Assembly (NCBI GenBank): GCA_025360685.1
Contig: JANYBR010000277.1
Coordinates: forward strand, 1 to 15,147
Direction of reading: 5' to 3'
Origin: Pseudomonadota bacterium
GTDB taxonomy: Bacteria > Pseudomonadota > Alphaproteobacteria > Micropepsales > Micropepsaceae
DNA length: 15,147 nucleotides
Of the stretch, positions 6,442 through 14,215 are shown piece after piece (position 1 is the first letter of the stretch; every line of letters begins with the position of its first letter). The translations under genes and the position numbers were made by a program. Under the pieces are notes generated by a model. The model saw only the letters and a program-made list of their open reading frames with translations, had not been told where the DNA came from and made no database searches.

Positions 6442-7036
6442 AGTGTCTGCCGCCGCCCTGGGCGTGCGATCCCATTCTGGCTGGGCGGCATACGTCGTAC
6501 TGGCCGGTAACCCGAAAGAGCCCGACATAGTCGCTCGCGGGCGGATGCAACTTTGCGATCCTTCGGTTCAGGGCAGCAAGCAACCGTTCCATGAAGCGGA
6601 GCCGATGGCGTTCCCGGCGGCCGAGAAATTCATCGCGCGCTGTGCCGCATCGACGACGGCGCTTGCGGACGATGCCGTGGCGGAAGTTCGTAGACGGACG
6701 AACGTCACGGCCTGCTGCGTTCTGACGGCGTCCGGCAAGCCGCTTCCGGAATTGAAGCACATCCTCGCGTCGCACTCTCTGATCCACACGGCCGAAGGCG
6801 AGTTCTACCGTGATGCCATCGACCGGGCTTGCACCCGACAGAAGATCGCCGTTCGGCGCGTGCGGGAGCGCGACATGGAAACCGAGCTTCAAAAGTTGCC
6901 GATTGCCGCCGCCGCAGCCAAGGCGCGTGTCGCCGAATTCGGTAAGCAAATGGGGCCGCCCTGGACTCAGGATGAGAAGCTGTCAGCCTGCGGGGCCTGG
7001 TTAATGCTGGCGTTCTCGCCTTCTCGGCTGAGATGA
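6416..7036 (+). CDS. Conserved protein of unknown function, 206 residues
   Basis: I do not recognise a named family, although the pattern resembles uncharacterised bacterial proteins I have seen annotated only as hypothetical. The start ATG lies in the last 26 bases of the amidase gene, in another frame; the frame is open further upstream only as a shadow of that gene. Visible features are an N-terminal ALGVRSHSGWAAYVVLAG strand-like segment (14-31) with His20 and the Gly-Trp at 22-23, then QPFHEAE (56-62), LASHSLIHTAEGEFYRDAI (117-135) and a C-terminal FGKQMGPPWTQDEKLSACGAWLML (175-198). There is no signal peptide or membrane segment. The alternating strand and helix pattern with repeated polar clusters suggests a cytoplasmic globular protein, possibly an enzyme. 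Codon use resembles that of the neighbours. Confidence 0.75.
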   Translation: MTGPTKPPEVSAAALGVRSHSGWAAYVVLAGNPKEPDIVARGRMQLCDPSVQGSKQPFHEAEPMAFPAAEKFIARCAASTTALADDAVAEVRRRTNVTACCVLTASGKPLPELKHILASHSLIHTAEGEFYRDAIDRACTRQKIAVRRVRERDMETELQKLPIAAAAAKARVAEFGKQMGPPWTQDEKLSACGAWLMLAFSPSRLR

Positions 7037-7052
7037 ACGCTTGCGAATTATG

Positions 7053-7080
7053 GTTCCGGATACCATGTTCCGGCTATAAT
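7053..7080 (+). promoter_or_regulatory. Possible promoter with TATAAT -10 before the DUF1178 gene
   Basis: A consensus TATAAT lies at 7075-7080, 29 bases before the GTG of the DUF1178 gene and in the only gap (72 bases) of this gene run. No good -35 stands 16-18 bases upstream; GGTTCC at 7052-7057 is at the right distance but a poor match. Two copies of GTTCCGG (7053-7059 and 7067-7073) lie 14 bases apart across the spacer and could be a regulator site or chance. Confidence is low. Confidence 0.3.
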
Positions 7081-7108
7081 ACGATTTGGCACGACCAGAG
7101 GCTTTGTT

Positions 7109-7522
7109 GTGATCGTCTATAACCTCCGCTGCAAGAACAGCCATGAGTTCGAGGGCTGGTTCAAGGATTCCGCCGCGTTTGACGCGCAGGCGCAGGGAGG
7201 AAGGCTGACTTGTCCGGTCTGCGATACGGGAAAGGTCGAGAAAGCCATCATGGCACCGGCCGTATCGGGAGCCAAAAAATCCATGGCTACCGCCGATGAG
7301 TCCAAAAAAATGCGCCAGTTCATGACCGGACTTCGCAAATATGTTCAGGACAATGCGGACTATGTCGGTCCCAAATTCGCCGAGGAAGCCCGCAAGATCC
7401 ACTACGGCGAAGTCGAAGACCGCCACATCTACGGCGAAGCGACGCTCCAGGAAGCCAAGGAACTGGTCGAGGAGGGCGTCGACGTCGCGCCGCTGCCGCC
7501 TGATCTCGACGGCGCGAACTGA
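7109..7522 (+). CDS. DUF1178 family zinc-ribbon-like protein
   Basis: The 137-residue product starts IVYNLRCKNSHEFEGWF, the hallmark of DUF1178. C8 and H12, with the later CPVC pair (C35 and C38), look like metal ligands of a small zinc ribbon. The middle holds FMTGLRKYVQDNADYVGPKFAEEARKIHYGE, which is strongly conserved in the family, and the C terminus ends in an acidic EELVDVAPLPPD-like stretch. Function is unknown. The start is GTG at 7109 with AGAGG 7 bases upstream (7097-7101). The coding region has two adenine runs (A6 near 7274 and A7 near 7304) that encode Lys-Lys pairs. Its stop faces the ubiG stop across an 8-base gap, with no obvious terminator. Confidence 0.92.
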   Translation: MIVYNLRCKNSHEFEGWFKDSAAFDAQAQGGRLTCPVCDTGKVEKAIMAPAVSGAKKSMATADESKKMRQFMTGLRKYVQDNADYVGPKFAEEARKIHYGEVEDRHIYGEATLQEAKELVEEGVDVAPLPPDLDGAN

Positions 7523-7530
7523 AACGCGCA

Positions 7531-8271
7531 CTAGCGGCTAGCCACCACCATGTAGTTCACGTCCACATCGGACGACAGGCGCCAGTCCCAGATCAGTGGA
7601 TCAAACTGCACACCTTGTGTTTTCAGTGGGTTGAGACCCGACTCCTCAAGCATTCTGCGAAGGTCCGTAGGGGCGATAAAGCGGTTCCACTCATGCGTTC
7701 CCGGCGGCAGCCAGCGCAGGACATACTCCGCACCGATCTTTGCCAATGCCAAAGACTTGAGCGTCTTGTTCAAGGTCGCAACGATCATGAGCCCGCCGGG
7801 TCTGACCAGCCTTGTGCAGGCACGCAGGTAGGCGCGCAAATCGGCGACATGCTCGACCACTTCCATGTTGAGCACGACGTCGAAGGACACCTCCTCGGCA
7901 ACGAGCGCTTCCGCCGTCGATGCGCGATATTCGATGGCCAAGCCGGAAGCGGCGGCATGGGCCCTGGCCGTGCCGACGTTCTTGGGCGAAGGATCGACGC
8001 CGATGACAGCAAACCCCAGTCGCGCCATCGGCTCCGTCAGCAGGCCACCACCGCATCCGATGTCGAGGAGCGTCAACTCTTCGAACGGTCTGACGCTCTT
8101 CGCTGGGCGCCCGAAGTGCGATGCCGCTGTGTCGCGGATAAAGGAGACGCGCACCGGATTGAACTTGTGCAGCGGTGCGAATTTGCCCTTCGGGTCCCAC
8201 CATTCGTCGGCCATTGCGGTGAATTTGGCGACTTCGGCTTCATCTACGGTTGCGTCGGTAACTGTTGTCAT
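7531..8271 (-). CDS. ubiG: Ubiquinone biosynthesis O-methyltransferase UbiG
   Basis: UbiG carries out both O-methylation steps of ubiquinone synthesis using SAM. The 246-residue product has the family N terminus EVAKFTAMADEWWDPKGKFAPLHKFNPVR (13-41), motif I LLDIGCGGGLLTEPMARLG (68-86), GVDPS (91-95), FDVVLNMEVVEHV (130-142), LVRPGGLMIVATLNKTLKS (155-173) and the membrane-contact region LRWLPPGTHEWNRFIAP (185-201). I chose ATG 8269-8271; an in-frame GTG at 8278-8280 would add three residues and has AGTGG about 5 bases upstream, so it remains possible. It is divergent from lysC, an arrangement common in alphaproteobacteria. The palindromic element begins 24 bases upstream, so the promoter must lie in or beyond that repeat. 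Confidence 0.97.
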   Translation of the reverse strand: MTTVTDATVDEAEVAKFTAMADEWWDPKGKFAPLHKFNPVRVSFIRDTAASHFGRPAKSVRPFEELTLLDIGCGGGLLTEPMARLGFAVIGVDPSPKNVGTARAHAAASGLAIEYRASTAEALVAEEVSFDVVLNMEVVEHVADLRAYLRACTRLVRPGGLMIVATLNKTLKSLALAKIGAEYVLRWLPPGTHEWNRFIAPTDLRRMLEESGLNPLKTQGVQFDPLIWDWRLSSDVDVNYMVVASR

Positions 8272-8294
8272 CGCTGGCACTGTACCACTTTTTT

Positions 8295-8422
8295 CCTTCC
8301 CCGTTGTTACGGGGAGGGTGCCGAGGGTAGCGAGGCGGTGGGGGCGTCTCCACCGTGCACCCCCTTCGTCACGTCGACGCTACGCTTCGCCGCGACACTT
8401 CACCCGTAACGACTGGGGGAGG
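8295..8422. repeat. Palindromic intergenic element (REP/MITE-like) between ubiG and lysC
   Basis: The element's ends are imperfect inverted copies. The left end (8295-8321) forms a local hairpin, CCTTCCCCGT (8295-8304) with ACGGGGAGGG (8309-8318), loop TGTT, one G-T pair. The right end (8396-8422) carries the inverted counterpart around CCCGTAACGACTGGGG. Between them are GTAGCG (8327-8332) with CGCTAC (8378-8383) and CGGTGG (8336-8341) with CCACCG (8350-8355). This layout is typical of short palindromic repeats scattered between genes in Rhizobiales-type genomes. No protein is encoded. Because both flanking genes point away, it is not a terminator of either. Repetition elsewhere in the genome cannot be seen from this window. 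Confidence 0.6.
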
Positions 8423-8431
8423 AAACAAAAG

Positions 8432-8460
8432 TTGAGCCTTCAGTCACCGCCGTCTATGTA
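8432..8460 (+). promoter_or_regulatory. Probable promoter of lysC-ptsP
   Basis: TTGAGC (8432-8437), a 17-base spacer and TATGTA (8455-8460) form a plausible sigma70-type promoter, giving a leader of about 23 bases before the lysC ATG at 8490. It starts 10 bases after the palindromic element ends. I saw no riboswitch or attenuator in this short leader. Confidence 0.4.
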
Positions 8461-8489
8461 AGCCCTCAACACTCTGCGGACTGGAGCGG

Positions 8490-9737
8490 ATGGCGAAGAT
8501 TGCGATGAAATTCGGCGGCACGTCGGTGGCCGACCTGGACCGCATCCGCCATGTTGCGGCGCTGGTGAAGCGCGAGCGCGACCGTGGGCACGAGGTCGCA
8601 GTAGTGGTTTCGGCCATGGCCGGCGAGACCAACAAGCTGGTCGGCTGGGCCAACGAGATCGCCAAGTCCCCCGGCTCGAACTTCCCCGCCATGCCGGACC
8701 AGCGCGAACAGGACGTCGTCGTGGCCGCCGGCGAGCAGGTCACGGCAGGGCTCCTGGCCGTCGCATTGGGCGCACTCGGCGTGCCGGCTCGTTCCTGGCT
8801 CGGCTGGCAGATACCAATCCGCACATCCGGCGTGCACGGTCACGCCCGTATCGAGGGCATCGATCCGGAACAAATGAATGAGAGCCTGGCCCGCGGCGAG
8901 GTCGCCGTCGTCGCAGGGTTCCAGGGCGTATCGCCCGACGAGCGCATTTCAACGCTCGGCCGGGGCGGGTCCGACACATCCGCGGTCGCTGTCGCCGCCG
9001 GTTTGAAGGCCGATCGCTGCGATATCTATACCGACGTCGATGGTGTCTACACCACCGATCCGCGCATCGTGCCCAAAGCGCGGCGCCTGGAGAAAATCGC
9101 CTACGAAGAAATGCTAGAGATGGCCTCGCTTGGCGCAAAGGTCCTGCAGACGCGCTCGGTCGAAATTGCCATGCTTCACCGCGTGCCCACCCGCGTGCTT
9201 TCCACTTTCGATCCGGACGCGGGCGGCACGCTTCTGTGCGACGAGGAAGACATCGTGGAAAAGAAACCCGTAACCGGCATCGCCTATTCGCGCGACGAAG
9301 CGAAGATCACCTTGCACAAGATTCCGGACCACCCCGGCATTGCGGCTGCGATTTTCGGGCCGCTTGCCGATTCAGGCGTCAACGTCGACATGATCGTCCA
9401 GAACGTCTCGGAAGACGGCAAGAAGACCGACCTGACCTTCACGGTGTCGCGCAGCGAACTGGCGCGAGCGCTGGCCTCGATCGAGAAAGCGGCGCCGCAG
9501 ATCGCCTACCGCGAGCTTACCCACGACGCCAACGTGGCGAAGGTCTCGATCATCGGCATCGGCATGCGCGCCCATCCCGGCGTGGCCCAGACGATGTTCC
9601 GCACGCTGTCGGAGAAGGGCATCAACATCCAGGTCATCTCGACATCGGAGATCAAGGTCTCGGTCCTGATCGCCGAGGAGTATGTCGAACTGGCGGTTCG
9701 CGCACTGCATTCCGCCTACGAGCTGGACGTGGCCTGA
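8490..9737 (+). CDS. lysC: Aspartate kinase LysC with two ACT domains
   Basis: Aspartate kinase phosphorylates aspartate, the first step to lysine, threonine, methionine and diaminopimelate. The 415-residue product has the catalytic start MKFGGTSV (6-13), VVVSAMAGETNKL (38-50), REQDVVVAAGEQVTAGL (72-88), GRGGSDTSA (157-165) and TDVDGVYTTDPRIV (181-194). Two C-terminal ACT domains follow, at about 265-340 (KITLHKIPDHPG, NVDMIVQNVS) and 343-410 (VAKVSIIGIGMRAHPGVA, NIQVISTSEIKVSVL); they usually mediate feedback by lysine and threonine. The loop around 55-71 (NEIAKSPGSNFPAMPDQ) is a few residues longer than I expect for relatives. The ATG has GGAG 3 bases upstream (8483-8486). The stop overlaps the ptsP start by one base (TGATG), so the pair is probably co-translated. 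Confidence 0.98.
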   Translation: MAKIAMKFGGTSVADLDRIRHVAALVKRERDRGHEVAVVVSAMAGETNKLVGWANEIAKSPGSNFPAMPDQREQDVVVAAGEQVTAGLLAVALGALGVPARSWLGWQIPIRTSGVHGHARIEGIDPEQMNESLARGEVAVVAGFQGVSPDERISTLGRGGSDTSAVAVAAGLKADRCDIYTDVDGVYTTDPRIVPKARRLEKIAYEEMLEMASLGAKVLQTRSVEIAMLHRVPTRVLSTFDPDAGGTLLCDEEDIVEKKPVTGIAYSRDEAKITLHKIPDHPGIAAAIFGPLADSGVNVDMIVQNVSEDGKKTDLTFTVSRSELARALASIEKAAPQIAYRELTHDANVAKVSIIGIGMRAHPGVAQTMFRTLSEKGINIQVISTSEIKVSVLIAEEYVELAVRALHSAYELDVA

Positions 9738-11995
9738 TGGTCGTCGCGGCAGGCGGACCACGTCTGCTTCTGCGGCGGCTGCGCGAGATCATGGCCGAGC
9801 AGACGAGTGCCCAGACGCGCCTCGACAAGCTTGTAACGGTAATCGCAACCAACATGGTCGCCGAAGTCTGTTCGATCTACTTGCGCCGTGCCGGCAAGGC
9901 GCTTGAACTGTTTGCGACCGAGGGGCTGAACCGCGCCGCGGTTCACAACACACGGCTACAGGAAGGCGAGGGCCTTGTCGGCCTGGTTGCCGAGACGGCC
10001 GAACCGGTGAACCTGAGCGACGCGCCAGCCGATCCGCATTTCTCGTATCGCCCCGAGACCGGCGAGGATCCCTACAAGTCGTTCCTGGGCGTACCGATCG
10101 TGCGTGGCGGTCAAGTGTTCGGCGTGCTGACGGTGCAGAACCGCGCCGCCGTGCTTTATGCCGAAGAAGAAGTCGAAGCGCTCCAGACCGTCTCGATGGT
10201 GCTCGCCGAAGTCGTGGCGCAGGGCGGCCTCTTCAACATTGCCGAGCTCGACGAGCCGGAACTGCGCGTCGATCGCCCGCGCGTGTTTCACGGCGAGGGA
10301 CTCTCGGAGGGTGTTGCGGTCGGGCGCGTGGTGATGCACGAGCCGCGCGTCTTGGTCGAACGCATGATCGCCGACGATCCGGCCGAAGAGTTGACCCGGC
10401 TCGAAGACGCCATCGGCTCCTTACGCGACTCCGTCGACGAGATGCTGGACTCCAGCGAGCTGGATCTGACGGGCGAGGGGCGCGAAGTCATCGAGGCCTA
10501 TCGCCTGTTTGCGCATGACCAGGGTTGGCGCCAGCGCATGCGCGATGCCATCCGCACCGGCCTCACCGCCGAAGCCGCCGTCGAAAGGGTTCAGGACGAA
10601 ATGCGCGTGCGCGTCCAGCGCCTGGACGATCCGGTGCTGCGCGGGCGTTTGCACGATCTGGACGATCTCGCCCGCCGTCTACTCCGCCATCTGATCGGCG
10701 AATCCGTCGCCCAGGAGCTCCCGCTCAATGCGGTCATCATCGCGCGCGCGATGGGTCCCGCCGAGCTTTTGGACTATGGCCGCGAGCGGTTGGTCGGGCT
10801 GGTACTGGAAGACGCCGCCGCGACATCGCACGTCGCGATCGTGGCACGCTCGATGGGACTGCCGCTGATCGGCTCGGCCGACGGCATTACCGATTCCGCC
10901 CGCGTCGGCGACAGCATCGTGGTCGATGGCGAGTCCGGCGAAGCCCATCTGCGGCCCCAGCCCGAGATCATCGCCGCCTTCGAGGCCAAGCGGACGTTGC
11001 GCGAACACGCCCAGGCCCGCTTCGCCGCGCTGCGCGATCTGCCCGCGATCACCAAGGACGGCGTGCTCATCAAGCTGATGATGAACGCAGGCCTCCAGCT
11101 CGACATGCCGCATCTCGCCGAGTCCGGCGCGGACGGCATCGGTCTCTTCCGCACCGAACTTCAGTTCATGATCGGCGAGACCATGCCGCGCCTGGCCGAT
11201 CAGGCCGCCTTCTATCGCAACATTATCGATGCGGCGGGCGAGAAGCCGGTGGTCTTTCGCACGCTCGATCTGGGCGGCGACAAGGTGCTGCCCTACGCTA
11301 GATGGGAACGCGAGGAAAATCCGGCGCTGGGATGGCGTGCAATTCGAATCGCTCTGGATCGCCCGGCACTGCTTCGCTATCAGGTGCGCGCGCTGCTGAT
11401 GGCGGCGGCCGGCCGCATCCTGCGAATTCTCCTGCCGATGGTTTCCAACGTCGACGAGTTCAATCGCGCTCGCGCGCTGGTCGATCGGGAAATCGAGCGG
11501 GCGCGCCTGGTCGGCATGGAGCGGCCGCGCCAGGTACTGGTCGGCGCCATGCTGGAGGTGCCTTCGCTGGCGTTCATGCTGCCTCAGCTGATGCGTAACG
11601 CCGATTTCGTATCGATCGGATCCAATGACCTTTTGTCGTTCGCTTTCGCCGTGGATCGCACCAATCCTCGCGTCTCGCGGCGCTACGACAATCTCAATCC
11701 GGCCGCGCTGACGTTGATACGCCTGATCGTAAATAGTTCGGCAGAGGCGCATGGCGAGCTTTCGCTCTGCGGCGAGATGGCGGGTAAGCCGCTCGATGCC
11801 ATGGCATTGCTTGGCCTCGGTCTGCGCACTCTGTCGATGCAGCCGACCAATATTGGTCCCATCAAGCTGATGATCCGCAGCATGGCGCTGGCCGAGGTTG
11901 CCCCATTTGTGGACCGCCTTTGCGGCCGTACCGACCATAGTCTGCGCACCAGGTTGAGCGCCTTTGCCGCCGAGCGGGGCATCGTCCTCAAATAG
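9737..11995 (+). CDS. ptsP: Nitrogen-PTS enzyme I PtsP (PEP-protein phosphotransferase with GAF domain)
   Basis: PtsP starts the nitrogen-related phosphotransfer chain: it takes phosphate from PEP and passes it to NPr and EIIA-Ntr, which regulate potassium, nitrogen and metabolic responses. The 752-residue product has an N-terminal GAF domain (about 20-165, with LGVPIVRGGQVFGVLTVQN), which in relatives senses glutamine. The EI N-terminal region follows (about 185-330), then the phosphohistidine domain with His365 in AATSHVAIVARSMGLP, and the PEP-binding TIM barrel with GIGLFRTELQFM, FRTLDLGGDK, LPMVSN, GAMLEVPS, SIGSNDL and Cys678 in LCGEMAG. The frame is open upstream within lysC, but homology begins only at the ATG 9737, which overlaps the lysC stop as TGATG. 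An internal ATG at residue 19 (MAEQTSAQTRLDKL) is an alternative start. Confidence 0.97.
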   Translation: MVVAAGGPRLLLRRLREIMAEQTSAQTRLDKLVTVIATNMVAEVCSIYLRRAGKALELFATEGLNRAAVHNTRLQEGEGLVGLVAETAEPVNLSDAPADPHFSYRPETGEDPYKSFLGVPIVRGGQVFGVLTVQNRAAVLYAEEEVEALQTVSMVLAEVVAQGGLFNIAELDEPELRVDRPRVFHGEGLSEGVAVGRVVMHEPRVLVERMIADDPAEELTRLEDAIGSLRDSVDEMLDSSELDLTGEGREVIEAYRLFAHDQGWRQRMRDAIRTGLTAEAAVERVQDEMRVRVQRLDDPVLRGRLHDLDDLARRLLRHLIGESVAQELPLNAVIIARAMGPAELLDYGRERLVGLVLEDAAATSHVAIVARSMGLPLIGSADGITDSARVGDSIVVDGESGEAHLRPQPEIIAAFEAKRTLREHAQARFAALRDLPAITKDGVLIKLMMNAGLQLDMPHLAESGADGIGLFRTELQFMIGETMPRLADQAAFYRNIIDAAGEKPVVFRTLDLGGDKVLPYARWEREENPALGWRAIRIALDRPALLRYQVRALLMAAAGRILRILLPMVSNVDEFNRARALVDREIERARLVGMERPRQVLVGAMLEVPSLAFMLPQLMRNADFVSIGSNDLLSFAFAVDRTNPRVSRRYDNLNPAALTLIRLIVNSSAEAHGELSLCGEMAGKPLDAMALLGLGLRTLSMQPTNIGPIKLMIRSMALAEVAPFVDRLCGRTDHSLRTRLSAFAAERGIVLK

Positions 11996-12054
11996 CCCGA
12001 ATGTCCCCACAAACGAGCCGGAACGCGGCAATTAATCAGATAGAAATCAAAGAA

Positions 12055-12084
12055 TTGGCTAGCTGGCCCGCGGCTGTGTGTATA
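12055..12084 (+). promoter_or_regulatory. Possible promoter for rodZ-ispG
   Basis: In the 100-base gap after ptsP, which is less GC-rich than its surroundings, TTGGCT (12055-12060) is followed after 18 bases by TGTATA (12079-12084). Transcription would start near 12091, only about 5 bases before the chosen ATG at 12096, which fits the lack of a ribosome binding site there. No terminator hairpin was seen after ptsP, so read-through is also likely. Confidence 0.25.
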
Positions 12085-12095
12085 TTTGTTGCGCA

Positions 12096-13064
12096 ATGAC
12101 GAAAGTAACCCGACTAACCTTGGATGACAGCGGCAATATGAAGAGCCGCCGCATCCACTTGCGCGAAATATCCGGCGATAGCGACACGCCGCTTGAGACC
12201 GTTGGACAGGACCTGCGCTCCGCTCGGCTGCGCCGGGGCGACGATCTGGCGACGGTCTCTGGCGTCCTGAAAATTCGCAAGGACCATCTGGAAGCGCTTG
12301 AGGAAGACCGGCTCGATGCGTTGCCCGGACGCACCTACGCCGTCGGGTTCGTCCGTTCCTATGCCGACTATCTGGGACTCGATGCCTCGCAGTGCGTCGA
12401 ACGGTTCAAGGCGGAGATTGCGGGCCGTTCGGACTCCGACCACATCCCGCAGGTCACTGTCATCGACGAGGACGACCACCGCCGCCTGCCTCAGGGATGG
12501 AAAATCATCGCGAGCGTGGTGGTGCTGCTGATGATCTTTGCGGCGTACTATCTGATTTCGTCGACCAGCGCGATGTTGTCGCAACCGGCGACTCCGCTGC
12601 CGCCGTCGCAACTTGCGCCCAAACCGGTGGCTCATGCGGCGCCACGTCCGGCTGCGGTGCCGCAAACAATGCTCGGCTCGACGGTGCCCCCTGCTAGCTC
12701 CGCACCGGCGACGGGCATCGCAGTTCCTCCCGCCACCGTCGCGCCGCTGCCGCCAGGCCAGACTTATGGCGAGCAGAACCACAATGCGCGTGTGGTGCTG
12801 CGCGTGCATCAGGCAACCCGCGTCCTGGTCCAAGGACCTGACGGCGTTGCCTATATCAACCGCACCTTGAATCCGGGCGACATCTATGATGTTCCCAATA
12901 TTGTCGGCGTGACGCTGACCACCACGAATGCCGGCGCCGTCGAAGTCGACCTTGACGGTCAGTCCATGGGCTATGCGGGGCAGGGGGCTGGCGTGGCGGA
13001 AGGCATCTCGCTCGATCCACAATCGATTGTCGATCGCTCAAACAGCGGAGGCTCGAGGCAATGA
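12096..13064 (+). CDS. rodZ: RodZ-like cell-shape protein (HTH domain, one TM helix, DUF4115)
   Basis: RodZ anchors the MreB cytoskeleton to the inner membrane and helps set rod shape. The 322-residue product shows the RodZ order. A cytoplasmic HTH_25-type domain at about 35-105 (VGQDLRSARLRRGDDLATVS, LEALEEDRLDALPGRTYAVGFVRSYADYLGLD) is followed by one membrane helix at 136-156 (WKIIASVVVLLMIFAAYYLIS), a Pro/Ala-rich periplasmic linker (164-222) and a C-terminal DUF4115-like beta domain (230-300, VVLRVHQATRVLVQ, LNPGDIYDVPNIVGVTL). I chose ATG 12096; GTG 12078 and ATG 12138 are in frame, and no start has a clear ribosome binding site. The stop overlaps the ispG ATG as ATGA. Pairing with ispG also occurs in E. 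coli, which supports the name. mreB is not in the window. Confidence 0.88.
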   Translation: MTKVTRLTLDDSGNMKSRRIHLREISGDSDTPLETVGQDLRSARLRRGDDLATVSGVLKIRKDHLEALEEDRLDALPGRTYAVGFVRSYADYLGLDASQCVERFKAEIAGRSDSDHIPQVTVIDEDDHRRLPQGWKIIASVVVLLMIFAAYYLISSTSAMLSQPATPLPPSQLAPKPVAHAAPRPAAVPQTMLGSTVPPASSAPATGIAVPPATVAPLPPGQTYGEQNHNARVVLRVHQATRVLVQGPDGVAYINRTLNPGDIYDVPNIVGVTLTTTNAGAVEVDLDGQSMGYAGQGAGVAEGISLDPQSIVDRSNSGGSRQ

Positions 13065-14197
13065 GTTTACGTGCCTATCGTGACATTCATCGGCGCAAGT
13101 CGCGCCAGATTCATGTCGGAAAGGTCGCCATAGGCGGCGATGCGCCGATCTCCGTGCAAACGATGACCAACACGGTCACCGGCGATGCCCGCGCAACCAT
13201 CGACCAGATCCGCGCCATCGAAGAAGCCGGCGCCGACATCGTGCGCGTGTCCTGTCCCGACGAAGACGCCACGAAGGCGATGCGAGCGATCTGCCTCGCC
13301 TCGAACATTCCGGTCGTCGCCGACATTCATTTCCACTACAAGCGCGCCATCGAAGCGGCCAAGGCAGGCGCCGCCTGCCTGCGCATCAATCCCGGCAACA
13401 TCGGTTCCGCAGCGCGCGTGAAGGAAGTGGTACAGGCCGCCAAGGACCATGGCTGCTCCATGCGCATCGGCGTCAACGCGGGGAGCCTGGAGAAGGAACT
13501 GCTCGAGAAATATGGCGAGCCGTGTCCCGAAGCGATGGTCGAGAGCGCCCTGAACCACGCCCGGATTCTCGATGACCTGGATTTCCGCGAGTACAAGATT
13601 TCGGTGAAAGCCTCGGATGCGTTTCTTGCGGTTGCGGCCTACCAGCAGCTCGCCGACGCGGTCGATTGCCCGATCCATTTGGGCATCACGGAGGCCGGCG
13701 GCATGATCTCCGGCACGGTGAAGTCCTCGATCGGCATGGGCATGCTGCTGTGGAGCGGCATCGGCGATACCATTCGCGTTTCTCTTTCCGCCGACCCCGT
13801 CGAAGAGGTGCGCGTCGGTTTCGATATTCTCAAATCGTTGAACCTGCGTCATCGCGGCGTGAACATCGTTTCGTGTCCGAGTTGCGCGCGCCAGGGTTTC
13901 AACGTCATCGAGACGGTCCGCCAACTCGAAGATCGCCTTAAGCACATCGCGACCCCGATGTCGTTGTCGATCATCGGTTGCGTCGTGAATGGTCCGGGCG
14001 AAGCGCGCGAGACCGACATGGCTTTCACCGGCGGCGGTGCGGGCAAGGGTCACGGCATGATCTATCTCAACGGCAAGCCGGCCTATCGCCTCGACAACGA
14101 CAAGCTGCTCGACCATGTCGTGGAGCTTTGCGAGAAGAAGGCCGCCGAGATCGAAGCCACACGCGGCACCGTACCGGCGCTGGAACCCGCGCAGTAG
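13061..14197 (+). CDS. ispG: 4-hydroxy-3-methylbut-2-enyl diphosphate synthase IspG (GcpE)
   Basis: IspG converts methylerythritol cyclodiphosphate to HMBPP in the non-mevalonate isoprenoid pathway, using a 4Fe-4S cluster. The 378-residue product has the short bacterial architecture: a TIM-barrel half with VQTMTNTVTGD, VRVSCPDEDATKAM, VADIHFHYKRAIEA and LRINPGNIG, and a C-terminal cluster domain. The ligands are visible as Cys272 and Cys275 (SCPSC), Cys307 (GCVVNGPGEA) and Glu314, matching the known set. The motif GITEAGGMISGTVKSSIGMG (about residues 208-227) is also typical. The ATG overlaps the rodZ stop (ATGA), so the two are probably co-translated. A 144-base gap filled by a palindromic element separates it from prfA. 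Confidence 0.98.
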   Translation: MSLRAYRDIHRRKSRQIHVGKVAIGGDAPISVQTMTNTVTGDARATIDQIRAIEEAGADIVRVSCPDEDATKAMRAICLASNIPVVADIHFHYKRAIEAAKAGAACLRINPGNIGSAARVKEVVQAAKDHGCSMRIGVNAGSLEKELLEKYGEPCPEAMVESALNHARILDDLDFREYKISVKASDAFLAVAAYQQLADAVDCPIHLGITEAGGMISGTVKSSIGMGMLLWSGIGDTIRVSLSADPVEEVRVGFDILKSLNLRHRGVNIVSCPSCARQGFNVIETVRQLEDRLKHIATPMSLSIIGCVVNGPGEARETDMAFTGGGAGKGHGMIYLNGKPAYRLDNDKLLDHVVELCEKKAAEIEATRGTVPALEPAQ

Positions 14198-14215
14198 ACA
14201 TGCCGTCCCACATTT

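Noticed and set aside
7274..7310. A6 and A7 runs in the DUF1178 gene as programmed slippage sites
   Set aside because: The zero frame continues as conserved family sequence, so no frameshift is needed; Lys-Lys codons explain the runs.
7523..7545. CTAGCGGCTAG between the DUF1178 and ubiG stops as a bidirectional terminator
   Set aside because: The stem is only 4 bp with a 3-base loop and no T tract on either side.
8295..8318. GC-rich hairpin with a nearby T run, as a rho-independent terminator
   Set aside because: Both flanking genes are transcribed away from it, and the T run (8289-8294) precedes the hairpin on the plus strand. It fits the palindromic element better.
9236..9736. Upstream extension of the ptsP reading frame inside lysC
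   Set aside because: The extra 167 residues are Arg/His-rich out-of-frame lysC sequence; the GAF-domain homology begins only after ATG 9737.
10679..12031. 450-codon open frame on the minus strand opposite ptsP
   Set aside because: Antisense shadow of a well-conserved gene in high-GC DNA; the translation is rich in Arg, Gln and His and has no recognisable domain.
13067..14116. 349-codon open frame on the minus strand opposite ispG
   Set aside because: Shadow of ispG; composition is biased and no family motif is visible.
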